Source: Plakobranchus ocellatus
Taxonomy: Eukaryota > Mollusca > Gastropoda > Plakobranchidae
Length of the DNA: 34,387 bases
NCBI GenBank assembly: GCA_019648995.1
Contig: BLXT01008033.1
Span: 113,086 to 147,472, forward strand
Direction: 5' to 3'
Both the position numbers and the translations under genes were made by a program. Positions 11,333-21,399 of the stretch are shown piece by piece. The notes under the pieces were generated by a model that saw only the letters and a program-made list of their open reading frames with translations, was not told the DNA's origin and searched no databases. Each line of letters begins with the position of its first letter. Position 1 is the stretch's first letter.

Positions 11333-12543
11333 TTATTTTGTATGTCTCGACTGTGGCTCCTGCTGGAGTATAGAATAATTTTTTTTACGTCCGGTCGATT
11401 GATTCACACGTCTAAAGGTTTGAAATTTCTGTATCTGTATCTGCATCCCTGTCTTCCCCCCAAATGTTTTTGTCTGCTTGGCATAGGTCCTGATATTCAT
11501 TTTTCTGGTGTCTGGTAGAAAATTGGCAAAGCACACTACATGTGGAATGTCGCAGACGCTCATCCTTGATTCATATTCTGGTGAAAATATGATCCCGTTC
11601 TTTATGCTTTCTATCACTTCATAGTTTGTATGTTCTTGTGATCTTGAAAAGTCGAATATGCGTATTCGTTGACCTCTGTATGCATATTTTATATCATTAC
11701 TTTTTCCGTTTTCGAATCTGATTCCGTAACAATGTATTTGCTCAGATGCGTTTTGCCGGTTTTTCCCACCTCGTCCTGGTACCATATTATGCTTCTTGGA
11801 TCTGGGTCTTTGGCCAGTTCTCTAAGTAGAAGAAATTGCCAAGTGTACCATCTGGTTTTTCGCAATTCTTTGCTAATTCGAGTGTTTGTTTTAGTCTGTA
11901 CAAGCATATCTGCGAGTATCGAGATGTTTTTCTGGTACAAAATGATTGCCTGACATAATGTCTCGTCTTGAAGAAGTAACTCCTGGGGAACTCCTGCAGC
12001 GGTAGCCTGAGCGATATGGACGGCAGCTTGAATAATCTTATTGTTGCCGCCAACTGCTGAAGAACTGTTAGCAGGTTGTCCCAATCGTAGCAAGATATTG
12101 GCTTCCTTGTCACAGTACTTATCAATCGCCTTATCAGATCCTCGAGCTTTCTCAATATGCACACCATTTGGTAGAAATTGTCTAGGGCTGTTGCATCCAA
12201 CCTATTTACGTAAATGTATGTATCCCTGCAGATGGGGAGTACCTCGATCTCCAATTTCTTTACCAACGATTGCAAAAATGCAATTAACCGTTGTGATTTC
12301 TCTTCTGATAATGTCGATGTCATTTTGAGTGTTATTATTCAGTGTGAAACACCAGCACTTTGCAGGCTGTCTTGCTTGCTTGGTATTCTGACGCGAAATG
12401 AGCCCGTCGGCCTTGCTGCGTAATGGCGGCTTCCGTTTTGCCAGGGGAGGCCACTGTAATTCACTCGCGGCAGATCCAATGTCTAAAAATAAATAGTTCC
12501 AAAGTGCTGATTCACACACCGAAGTCGGGTTTAGTATTTTCAA
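11333..12543 (-). pseudogene. rep: CRESS-DNA virus-type replication initiator (Rep), decayed endogenous copy
   Basis: Rep proteins of circular ssDNA viruses nick the origin with an HUH endonuclease and unwind with a superfamily 3 helicase. All landmarks appear in order on the minus strand. They are motif I FTLNN (12348-12334), motif II GTPHLQGYIH (12243-12214), motif III YCDK with the nicking Tyr (12117-12106), Walker A EVGKTGKT (about 11772-11749), Walker B IRIFDFSR (11665-11642) and motif C PHVVCFANFLP (11545-11513). Two breaks are seen: an in-frame TAG at 12204-12202 just after motif II, and a frameshift between about 11749 and 11700 just after Walker A. The residues upstream of about 12370 do not look like Rep, so the true start is uncertain. 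It lies inside the TIR-bounded segment, about 600 bp from the transposase-like gene. Identification is firm; the exact viral family is not. Confidence 0.9.
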
Positions 12544-12588
12544 TTATTATAGATTCTCTTCTCCTCATGGTTAGGACAGAATTTGGTT

Positions 12589-12765
12589 TACAGGAATGTT
12601 GTTTCAGAAATATCAGTCCAGCATATGAGATAATACAGGGATGTTGCATTATAAAATCCAGAAAAAACATGCCTGTATGTGTTGTTTACAGGATTGTTGC
12701 TGCGATCAAGCGTATTTAACGAAATATAGAGCATTCTTTAACAATGTTGGATACAGGGATGGTGC
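12589..12765 (+). repeat. Four degenerate TACAGGRATGTTGCA-like repeats
   Basis: TACAGG starts at 12589, 12634, 12687 and 12752, each followed by A/T-rich bases and a KTTGC- or GTGC-like word. The 12634 copy (ATACAGGGATGTTGCATTAT) closely resembles the terminal repeat at 16170-16197. The array sits between the Rep-like and transposase-like genes. Confidence 0.5.
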
Positions 12766-13144
12766 ACAAACACAAAGTAATTTTAATATTGAAGAGATGA
12801 AACAAAGGTCTAATACAAGGTTGTGTGCATTTAATTTGAAACCTAAAAATAACATTAACTTCTTAAAATTAATTATATATATCAAATATTTTCTGACAGA
12901 CAAATAAGTACATCTGCTTTGCGTATCACAAACATGTGAAGCAAGGCTTTCATTACTGTGTAGTATTTACTAAGTAGGGCAATTATTCTGTGTTAATAAT
13001 GGCAACTGTTCGAAGAATGAATGTTGTTGTTTTGGAATGAGTAGTGTATCACACATGGACATCAGGTCTGCTTTCTTTGCACTTGTCACTCGTGCCTTTT
13101 CTTTAAGTATCTGCAGTTTAAAAAAAACCGCATGCTAAGATTTT

Positions 13145-14500
13145 CTTCGACGGCGGAAAAGGTCCATCTTTACAGTGTTGCTGTGGTCGAAATCATATTT
13201 GATTTGCAGAATGTTAGGTTCATCTCTGTTGATGCACAGACTTTTTATTTTCATCCACTGAACTTTTTCAACATTTTCATCTTTTTCGAAGTTTTTCAAG
13301 GAAGCTGACGACTGTTTGAAATAAAAAAAATATCCGTGGATCTAAGTTCCCTGACATTGTAAGGACGCTTGTCACAGTGAGCCTCTTGAATAACAGCTGC
13401 CCATTGTTTGGGTGTGTAAATGGGAATGGTTTTGGCAGCCCTTGAAATAAAAGAGTCGCTTTCATTTTGAGTGTGACCCCTTTCCAAGAAACAGTGTTCT
13501 AACTCTTGCAAGGATGAGTAATTATTCATGGTATAATAAAGCATTGTCGCCATGTAGCGATTCCTGTGCAGTTGTCAGAAACAAGATGAATTTTGCTGAC
13601 ACCCTTCTGGACCTGGTGATCAATAAAGTTAAGTACGCAGCTCACTATCTGGTTGGCACCTCTCGCAGAAATGGCCTCTGAACAAAGATTGCAGAACACG
13701 TCACTGGTTGCAAGATCATGGACAGATAAATTATAGACGCTTAGTTTGCGCGTATAAAAAAAAGCTTGAAATTTGACCATGAGGGCGAGGCAGAATTTTC
13801 TGTAGATCAAAACAAGCAGAGAAAACGTGAGAATTTTCCTTTGGCTTTGGATTTGAGAAAATCTTTGTAGCTCCGTGTTCTCTCCTTTCGTCCCAGGTGT
13901 GCTGTTTGTCGCTCTTTTTGCTCTTCAGTTGGTTCCGTCATGCTAGCAAAGGCCTGGCATTCATCACATTCGTCCTTCTTGGGCTGATGGAAAGCGATAC
14001 TGAAATCTCTATAAAATATACCTTGTAGGATGCCTCTTTCGCACAAGGAATGCCTTTCTTGGGGCAATGTTGTTTATAAAGTCTGTAGATTGTCGCAAGT
14101 GACAAATTATCTTCCAAGTATTGATTGTCCGATATCTTTCGACAATAATGGTTTAATTCCTAACGTTGCAAGATAAAATTTCTTGCAAACTGGTTGCTTC
14201 TGCCCGAAAGTTGGCAGAGAGTAGCAATACGTACTTGACCTTTATTGTTGTAAGAGCGTTTTGTTTCTGATTTTGTCACAGTGCTGGTAATGAACTGTCC
14301 CTGGAGATCGATATTTTGAAGAGCCTAGTAGTTATTAAAAATCAAAGATCTTTCTTCTTGCCCAAAGTTCGAATGGCATTTCTGTCTGCAACCTGTATAG
14401 CAGCCTTTGTCCTTTTTCTTGCTTCCACCTGTTTCCCTCATGATAATGTATAGGTCTGACCATTGTTTGTCTGTTGTTTTTCTCTTGTTCCTTACCCACA
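13145..14500 (-). pseudogene. Invertebrate transposase-like protein, uncharacterised family, copy 1
   Basis: Conserved blocks appear in order on the minus strand. There is a Cys-rich KGCYTGCRQKC segment (about 14400-14370), then VCKKFYLATLGI (about 14190), NQYLEDNLSLATIYRLY (about 14130-14080) and FHQPKKDECDECQAF (about 13995-13950). After these come FYTRKLSVYNLSVHDL (about 13755-13710), SDNCTG (about 13580), LEHCFLERGHTQNESDS (about 13505-13455) and a C-terminal KVQWMKIKSLCINRDEPN part ending at a stop near 13145. I know this architecture from unnamed proteins in many invertebrate genomes; it looks like a DDE-type transposase with SDNC as one acidic site. I cannot name the superfamily with confidence. 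At least three frameshifts (near 14020, 13580 and 13310) break it. An N-terminal Ser/Lys-rich part may extend to about 14820. It is the likely transposase of the 10664-16197 segment. Confidence 0.7.
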
Positions 14501-14994
14501 TGCTCTCATCTCTTGAGGTTTTCCTTTCCTTTGATTTGTTTGCTTAGGATCTTCCTTTGTCAGCTCCGAGATTTGATTCACCACTGAGCTTGTGCTTGGT
14601 TGCATGTCTGTCTCAACATTGACGGGTTGGTCATGTTGATGATCAATTTTAAGTAATTTTCTGACGATTCCCACGCTGTGCTAGCAGCCAAAGCGCTCTT
14701 CCTTTTTGTTGGGGACTGACTTTTTCCCGAGATGTTTATTGAATCCATCAATATATTGTCTGGTCTCGACGGTAATCTTTGCGTTTTATTTCTCTTTTTG
14801 CTGTTCAGCCAGCCGTACAAAGTGGGACATCCATCAAATCAACAGAATCCATTATTTCTGAAAAAAAAGGAGGGTTCTCAATTACTTTATTTTTAAAAGG
14901 GCTTCCACGGCAAACACCTTACATTTTCAGTACCATTCTTCCTTTTTCTATCGATATGTCCTATGCTATAATACATAAAGTATTCAAAATATCC

Positions 14995-14995
<1 letters not shown>

Positions 14996-15053
<58 letters not shown>
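14996..15053. repeat. (TA)n microsatellite
   Basis: About 29 uninterrupted TA units between the transposase-like gene and the right end of the TIR-bounded segment. The poly-Ile/Tyr open frames here are artefacts. Confidence 0.98.
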
Positions 15054-15059
<6 letters not shown>

Positions 15060-16169
15060 TGTATTGGCAGTATTAAAAGCATACTCGCATACGTAAAGGA
15101 AAAGTTTGCAGAGCATTATAAATGTATTCTCAACATAATAGCACAGAATCAAGGCCTATTTTGAAGCAAAGTACACAAACCAAATGTAATCAATTACAAG
15201 ATAATTAATAGAACAAAATGACAGCATCTAGTAACTGTGTTGCATCAGCATAAGATGGCATTCTAATTTTGTTGAAATTTTACAATCAATCAAGCACGTG
15301 ATCGTGTAAAAATTTATTAGCGTAACTGTGTGAAGAAAGATCTTAAATACTGTTATTTTCAATAATGGAGTTTTCAACACAAGTGCATATTTTTATATAG
15401 CTAGTAAAAGAACACAAGCACCGTCACCAGTAATTCCATCTAGATCTAGATCTAGCACGAAAAGGAATGAAGCAATGTAATTGAGTGCACAACTAGAATG
15501 CAAGTCATTGGGCCTGCAGTTTAGTTAGCCAAACCTCTTAAATTAATTTTTTTCAAAAATCAACAACCCACCTTTGATGTGGTGAAATCGAAAATGTTGA
15601 CAAGCAGGATTTGGTGATTATAATAAACTCTTACCTTTCTAAATCCGACAGGCATTCTTCATTCATTGCTGTTGATTTGAGCTCAGGTGCTGCCATGCCG
15701 GTTCAAGTGGTTGGAATAAAACGAAAGAATATATCTCAATGAATGGGAAGTCAATTGAAAGAAATCATTTAGTATCTTCCTGTGCGCCGCGCTTTCAGTT
15801 TCACGTCGAGCAACAAATCTGTATGTCATCCCAGCAATGTATTGTATTTGAAAGATTTGGGTATTTTTTTGTAATGCAACAAGAAATGTTGCGCAACAAA
15901 TTCTTCATCATTTATACTCTCTTGTGATGCAACATATCGGCATCCAACACATACAGGAATGTGTCATTGGAAAAATGAATGCAACAGTCCTGTAACAGCC
16001 CATACAGAAGTATTGCGGGTCAATGAAGAGCCTGGTCATAGATACAGGAAATCTTCTCAGTACAATATCTCAGTTACTAATTGCCTTAGAGAACTGAGAT
16101 TTTGACATAAACTGCGCTGAATTCGATTCTATCGAGTCATGCAATAAAACGATTTTTGACCATAGTGTG
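15054..16169. other. Unassigned right part of the TIR-bounded segment
   Basis: No coding signal is recognised. From about 15876 it contains many ATGCAACA / ATGTTGC / TACAGGAATG words in both orientations (for example at 15875, 15928, 15952, 15979 and 16138), resembling degenerate copies of the terminal repeat. A TCTAGATCTAGATCTAG word lies at 15439. Confidence 0.45.
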
Positions 16170-16197
16170 GATTACCAGAATGTTGCATAACAGCGAC
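16170..16197 (-). repeat. Right terminal inverted repeat
   Basis: The reverse complement matches 10664-10691 at 23 of 28 positions. It abuts LINE sequence coding for NKS in the RT fingers region. Confidence 0.7.
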
Positions 16198-17340
16198 GGC
16201 TGGGTGAGGATTTATTTTTCATGGCTGTAAGAGCTGTGAGTAATTCACATTCATTTTGTGGAAGGTCACAGTATTATTTGTCGATTGCCTTGATTTGTGG
16301 AACTTCGATATCTGATACAAAAGTGTAAGATGGGTGTTTCCCACTAAGATTAGTATGTATTAGCTTCCGACTATAATTTCTCATAGAAGTTTCTAAATTG
16401 CTCCGGTATTCCTGAGGCGGTTCTCACTGACTCGCTCTGGCTACTCTTAAGTGAATAAATGGTTTCATTTTTTGCTTTTACCCTTTCCAAGTTAAAAAAG
16501 CTACTTCCTTTTTTCACCTTCTTCAACCCATTTGACCCTGCCTCTTATTTGCTCCAAGTAACGATATCTCTATTTGTTTATTTTTTAATTTGTAGATTTT
16601 ATTTTGAATATCCACATTGTGTATGTCGTTTGCTAGAGCCTTCTCAAACCCGTTTAATTAGTTCAGATTTCTCTCTTTGTCACGGCTTTTCATGGGGCTG
16701 CGAAACCTTCCGTACTGCCGACATATTTCTTTGGTTTCCATATTAATCCCCGACCTTTGATGGGGATCGAGATCCTGAAAGTTTTCCTAAGCCGTATCTA
16801 GATAGTTATTTATCATTTTGACAAAGGATTGGTCACTTTGTAATGATGTGTTTAGTTCCTACATTGATTGGCCGAATTTGAAAGTTGCAAAATCTAAGGT
16901 TGAACAAACTGCCGTGTGATCCAAGAAGCCTAAAGATTGAATCCTCCATTCTGATACGTTGGCAGCGATGTTTCCTGCCAGGAAAATATTATGATTTAAC
17001 CTTCGTGCTATTAGGAAAGCTTCTCTTATCCTGGTGGGTTCTTTTTGTTGAGAATTTTGTTGTCTCCAAACGTCAATTTTAATGGTGAGATCACTAGTCT
17101 GTCTTTCTGACCAAAGCTCTAGATTTTCTAATTCCTTTACTTCCTTTCGTTCCACTTGCCATTATGCATGTTCCTACCCGATTCTTTCTCAAATTGACCT
17201 AAATCGTTTTCCTCTAGATGTGTTTCTTGCAAGGCAGCAACTGATTTGCTTTATCTTTCTTAGAATATATTTTTTTTTATTGGAGTTTCTCAAAACCTGA
17301 ACATTTGTTTTGTTTTCTGCCATGTTGACTTTTGAAAGCC
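16198..17340 (-). pseudogene. LINE ORF2, 5' half: AP endonuclease and start of RT
   Basis: On the minus strand an endonuclease motif AALQETHL is found at about 17235-17210, the signature of the L1-type apurinic endonuclease. A GFLDHTAV segment (about 16925), in the position of the catalytic SDH motif, follows in 16859-17155. Next come the pre-RT RVKWVEEGEK (about 16535-16505), IPEQFRNFYEKL (about 16410-16375) and CDLPQNECELLTALTAMKNK (about 16280-16220). Coding similarity stops at the NKS codons, exactly where the inserted segment begins. Several stops and frameshifts are present. The serine usual in SDH is L in this copy (LDH). Confidence 0.8.
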
Positions 17341-17686
17341 ATTTATTTCTGTTTCATTTTTGTTTTATTCTAAGTTTGGACTTCCTTCTTTGTGTATCCG
17401 TGTAGGAAGGCCTGAATCAAAAGTTGTTGTATCAGGTTGAGATCTTTCATTGCTCAGCGATCGAACCTATGTAAGATATTTAGTAATGTTACTGCGTGGG
17501 CTTTCTCTAGTTTTCCTCTTGCCCCTTGTGTCAGTGGCTGCTTCGGGAGGTTCTTGGCAGTCCTTTGGTCTTTTTGGGTTTTGTTTGCTTCATTGCTACA
17601 AAGAGGAAAATCAAGAAAATGAAATTTCGCAACGAAGAGAAACACGGAAAACAAACACAATCTAGAAATAATGTTGTGTTTGTATT

Positions 17687-17780
17687 CCGAGTTTCGCTCC
17701 GTTGCGAAGCGTTGTTTTCTTGTTATTCTTCTTTGTAGTCCATCCCTCAAGTGGATTACTGTTATTTTCATTATCTTCTC
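17687..17780. repeat. 94-bp direct repeat, copy 1 (left of CR1-like insertion)
   Basis: Matches 18763-18856 with only three differences by eye, all transitions. It is part of the LINE ORF1 C-terminal region (minus strand). Identity stops exactly where the CR1-like fragment begins. Confidence 0.9.
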
Positions 17781-18356
17781 CAAACGCAGCCAGATTAGTC
17801 ACCATGTCGAAAAAGAGAGATCATGTTACCCCCGTTTTGAAAGACCTGCACTGGCTGCCGGTACAGCAAAGAACTGTCTTTAAAATCTGTGTAATCTGTT
17901 ACAAGTGTTTAAATGGCATGGCACCTCTTTACTTACAAAATCTTTTACAAAAATACAGGCCTGCCAGAAGTCTCAGATCGTCTGCTGACACAACTATTCT
18001 TTTAAAACCTCCCAAGAACTTTAAATACTATGGGGAACGCTCTTTCTCTTATATTGGGCCATCTCTTTGGAACACACTGCCTTTTGAAATCAGAACAGCA
18101 GGCTAAATTGATATTTTTAAAAAGAGACGCAAATGTTTTTTATTTGAACAGACCTATTCTGTTTAGGCTGATTTTGAAAATGAGCAAGATTATGTTCTCT
18201 ATTGTGTTGTGGTTTATGAAAAAAGTGTGAGTGTATGTAGAATGCAGTGGTTTGTGTTTGGAACTGGAACGGTAGAGTGTCAGGGGAAGTTTTTTGTGTA
18301 TGTTCCTTGAAATATTGTGTTGTTAATTACTATTTTTACTGTTATTTATTTCAATT
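17781..18356 (+). pseudogene. CR1/L2-like LINE, C-terminal end of RT ORF, 5'-truncated
   Basis: A plus-strand frame from about 17784 to 18106 reads NAARLVTMSKKRDHVTPVLK, then LHWLPV, YKCLNGMAPLYL, RSSADTTIL and PSLWNTLPFEIR. This is the well-known C-terminal domain after the RT in CR1/L2-type LINEs of aquatic animals. An in-frame TAA follows at 18104-18106, yet the conserved end (IDIFKKRRKCFLF) continues in the same frame to about 18160, so this copy is inactive. The 3' region runs into an N gap at 18357. It is inserted in the minus-strand L1-like ORF1, between two copies of a 94-bp direct repeat. Confidence 0.85.
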
Positions 18357-18762
18357 NNNNNNNNNNNNNNNNNNNNNNNNNNNNNNNNNNNNNNNNNNNN
18401 NNNNNNNNNNNNNNNNNNNNNNNNNNNNNNNNNNNNNNNNNNNNNNNNNNNNNNNNNNNNNNNNNNNNNNNNNNNNNNNNNNNNNNNNNNNNNNNNNNNN
18501 NNNNNNNNNNNNNNNNNNNNNNNNNNNNNNNNNNNNNNNNNNNNNNNNNNNNNNNNNNNNNNNNNNNNNNNNNNNNNNNNNNNNNNNNNNNNNNNNNNNN
18601 NNNNNNNNNNNNNNNNNNNNNNNNNNNNNNNNNNNNNNNNNNNNNNNNNNNNNNNNNNNNNNNNNNNNNNNNNNNNNNNNNNNNNNNNNNNNNNNNNNNN
18701 NNNNNNNNNNNNNNNNNNNNNNNNNNNNNNNNNNNNNNNNNNNNNNNNNNNNNNNNNNNNNN
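18357..18762. other. Assembly gap (406 N)
   Basis: A run of undetermined bases. The sequence to its right starts inside the second copy of the 94-bp repeat, so the gap hides the 3' end of the CR1-like fragment and possibly more of the repeat. Open frames crossing it are meaningless. Confidence 1.
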
Positions 18763-18856
18763 CCGAGTTTCGCTCCGTTGCGAAGCGTTGTTTTCTTGTT
18801 ATTCCTCTTTGTAGCCCATCCCTCAGGTGGATTACTGTTATTTTCATTATCTTCTC
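18763..18856. repeat. 94-bp direct repeat, copy 2 (right of CR1-like insertion and gap)
   Basis: Partner of 17687-17780. It is contiguous with the rest of LINE ORF1 on the right, so this copy is in its native context. Confidence 0.9.
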
Positions 18857-19535
18857 TCTCATCTGAGTCAGAGCCATTGATAACATCTTGTCCTGGCTGT
18901 GCGCATTCCAGGTCGTTTTTTTTATCTCTTTATCTAGACTTGTCTTTCCCCCAGTTTTCTCGCGGCAGACGACGGCTCTATGCCCTGAAAGCTTGCAAAC
19001 ATGACGTGTCTCTTCATTGAGAAAGTTCGAACAATGTGACCTTTCTGGAGGCATTTTCCGCCAGCATTCCTTTGTAGAATTATCTATCTCCAAAATTGTC
19101 CCACCTTCAACTCTGTCTCAATGGAAGGTTTCGGCACGTCAATCCTTCCTAAAATTCATTCCGCGAGCTTTCCATCGGGATCTTTAATGCACTCCATTTT
19201 TGACTGAAATCTGATTCACTCGGCTCATTAGCTACTGAGAGCGATATATCTGCTGCGATCAGTTTTGTTCTTGGGATTTCCCTACCGTCACTACCCCTAA
19301 TGAGCAAAGGGTTTTGAATACACACTTCTACTAGATTCCCATTTATGGAATTGATTAACAGATTGATTCTTGCCTTTGGTCCATTCAGATACACACGCCA
19401 CAAGTCATTGATTTTATGGGCCCCACAAACATCTTTTCTGCCCATACTCTCACAGGCCGTGGCGTATATGTCGTAGTTAGTAATCTTATCGTCGTAAGGC
19501 AGATTTCGGCCAAAAAAAACAACAGGCTGATTCAT
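18763..19535 (-). pseudogene. LINE ORF1 (nucleic-acid-binding protein with zinc knuckle)
   Basis: The ATG at 19535 opens a 128-residue frame (MNQPVVFFGRNLPYDDK, then INDLWRVYLNG, ending SSRNEF). After a frame break a second segment carries a zinc-knuckle-like HVCKLSGHRAVVC (about 19000-18962). An acidic linker GSDSDEREDNENNSNPPEGW (about 18878-18820) then runs into the 94-bp repeat. The layout, an RNP-like domain, one CCHC-type knuckle and an acidic tail, is that of ORF1 proteins of L1/Tx1-like LINEs, which coat the element RNA. Frame changes between the first domain, knuckle and tail show decay. The protein originally continued past the CR1-like insertion into 17687 and below. Confidence 0.75.
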
Positions 19536-21399
19536 TTTGCTTTATAACACTTTGCTGTAGATTCAGGCGAAGCTTTTTGTTTCTGCGTTTTTGTTGAACT
19601 TAAAAGAAAAATCTTTTCCCTCAAGGTGACGTTGAGTGCAGCTTACTGTAAATCACTTTTAGTGTTACCGTATCTGAGGTCGTGGCTGTGTTTTATAAGC
19701 TCACTCGGTTCAGTGTGTTAGTTTGTGCAACACACAGAATATTAACGTTAAGCTAAATTGGGGAAAAAAGAAAAGAGAGAGAAGAGGAGACAGGGACAAA
19801 AATCAGTGGATGAAGCAAAGAGTGTAGCAAAATCTTTCCCGAAATGGAATCCGAAACCAAAAAAAGTTGACAAGAAAAGGCCAAATCAATGGCGCAGCGA
19901 ATGCAGGAAAGCTGTCCACACTGTAGCTCAGCACAAATCCAAATTCTCAAACAATAACTCCAGAATTCATAAAATTACAAAAGATCTAATGCAAGGTTAG
20001 AGAATAAACTAAATAAATCACTAGGAACAATCCACATGATAGTCGGAAAAAGGATCAATTATGAAAAGATGCAATGAAGACGACATGTCACCGATATGCT
20101 CATACCGAAATCAGTCAAAAAACAGATTATTGTTTTCCTTTGTTTTTTATATTGTTCTGCTTTAAAGGTTTAATTTCGGTCTTTGCTTGCCATGTTCCAA
20201 GCCTCTTATTCTCCGTGTTGGAGGACCATTTCCCGAGACTGGCGCGTCTGGTTGAGCTCTATTGCTGCTGAGCGACCTAGCCTTTTCAAGAAACAGCCTT
20301 ATGTCTTTCTCCGTTCTTCTCTCTCTCTCTCTTGTTCTTCCTCTCTACTTCTCTGGACTATCGTTATCTGTTCGTTCGTACACTTTTTCATAGCTTTTTG
20401 GCATAGTGCCTGTTGCTTTTAAGATGTGATATCTATAGATTATGTCCTAGAGGTTTTTTCTCGGTCATTGATCGCCGATTTTGTTTTTTTACCTTTAACT
20501 TCACTTCATTTGGTATCTCTTTCTTTCCAGATTCAGAATAAATGTGGACTCTTCATTCATTGCCTTTACTTACCTCAACTCTTTTCTGGTTCTTCTTTTT
20601 TTTTGTGTGTTCCGTTTCATTGAAGAGTTTATTTTGTCATCCTCATTCTCGCTCATCATTTTCGGCTCGTATGTAACAGGGCCTTCTGTAGCCTTCAACA
20701 GTTCTGGTCTTTTTCTGTCTTGACTTTTACCCTGAAGAGAAACTGGAATCAAAGAGTACATCCATTTATGCTTTGTGCCCTCCTTTGTTACGCTTAAAGC
20801 AAGAGTTTAAGCCTGCCATTTCTCTGTCGTAGAATTTGGCTTTGAAGGTGGCAATTTCTATTTATTTTTTCTATTAAAATCATTGGAAGGTGAAAATAGT
20901 CAAATTGCCTATCCAAAAGCATTTCATTTATTTATTTTTTTTTACCGCAACTTCAAACCTTTCTTAATGAGGGCCGACTAGATCGCTATATTTGAATAAG
21001 ACATTATCACATCAGGTATTGTCAGTCTGGCATTTGTCCATCTGCTCCTTTAAAGAAGAAGGGATTTTGGGCTTCTGCTTTTATTGTCATCTTATACATA
21101 ACAAAGTCATTTTGCTAGGAGTGTAGCACGGGTTTCGGGGTTTCGTTGATAGAGCCTCCATAAAGCGCCTATTCTTTGGGCGCTGATGATCCCATCCCTC
21201 CCCCGACTTTTGAGGCTGCCATGCAGAAATCCAAACCAGTCGGATTTTCTCCTTCAGGTAAATTCCGAGTTATTCCAAACACTGGTGGTGGGTTTGCCTT
21301 TGTTGCCCAATATGAATTAAGACATAACTCGACGAAAAGAGCGAAAACGAAAACAAAAACAAACCAAAAGGTTTGTTTCTGTAGCTAGACATCATGGAT
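19536..21399. other. Stretch without a confident gene
   Basis: 19536-19750 is probably the 5' leader of the LINE. 19758-20000 (plus) is open for 80 codons, very Lys-rich (MGKKEKREKRRQG at its start), and not recognised. 20570-20761 (minus) is a Lys/Glu-rich 63-codon frame whose charged sequence seems to continue, with breaks, to about 20180; it could be an ORF1-like tail but I cannot show it. 21176-21388 (plus) is open for 70 codons and unrecognised. A TC-rich tract lies near 20310-20350. Confidence 0.4.

Larger units (their letters stand above)
10664..16197 (-). mobile_element. TIR-bounded 5.5-kb segment inserted in the LINE RT, with transposase-like and Rep-like genes
   Basis: The ends 10664-10691 and 16170-16197 are inverted copies matching at 23 of 28 positions, both containing TTATGCAACA and both with GTCG outermost. 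The flanks are the two halves of one LINE reading frame (GADGI at left, NKS at right), so the segment was inserted as a unit. Inside are a transposase-like pseudogene (13145-14500) and a CRESS-type Rep pseudogene (11333-12543), both minus strand. Degenerate copies of the terminal motif, TACAGGRATGTTGCA-like, recur at 12589-12765 and 15880-16180, as subterminal repeats do in many DNA transposons. The target duplication is unclear: only two to four GC-rich bases could be shared. Whether Rep was cargo or entered later is not settled. Confidence 0.65.
8576..19535 (-). mobile_element. L1/Tx1-like LINE, near full length, split by two insertions
   Basis: Read from 19535 down, the minus strand carries ORF1 with a zinc knuckle, an AP-type endonuclease, the start of an RT stopping at the NKS codons (about 16220), then a foreign TIR-bounded segment (10664-16197). 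RT resumes at GADGI (about 10660), continues through the FADD box and the C-terminal region, and ends in a T16 run at 8576-8591, which is a poly(A) tail on the minus strand. The two halves complement each other with no overlap, which is why I read them as one element. A second insertion, CR1-like, splits ORF1 at 17780. The 5' end lies beyond 19535 and was not pinned; no target duplication was found. Confidence 0.75.

Noticed and set aside
12955..12980. CRESS replication nonanucleotide (TAGTATTTAC)
   Set aside because: It has an extra T compared with the usual TAGTATTAC and no flanking stem.
18247..19093. Long open frames across the N run
   Set aside because: Stops cannot be seen in undetermined bases; the apparent length is meaningless.
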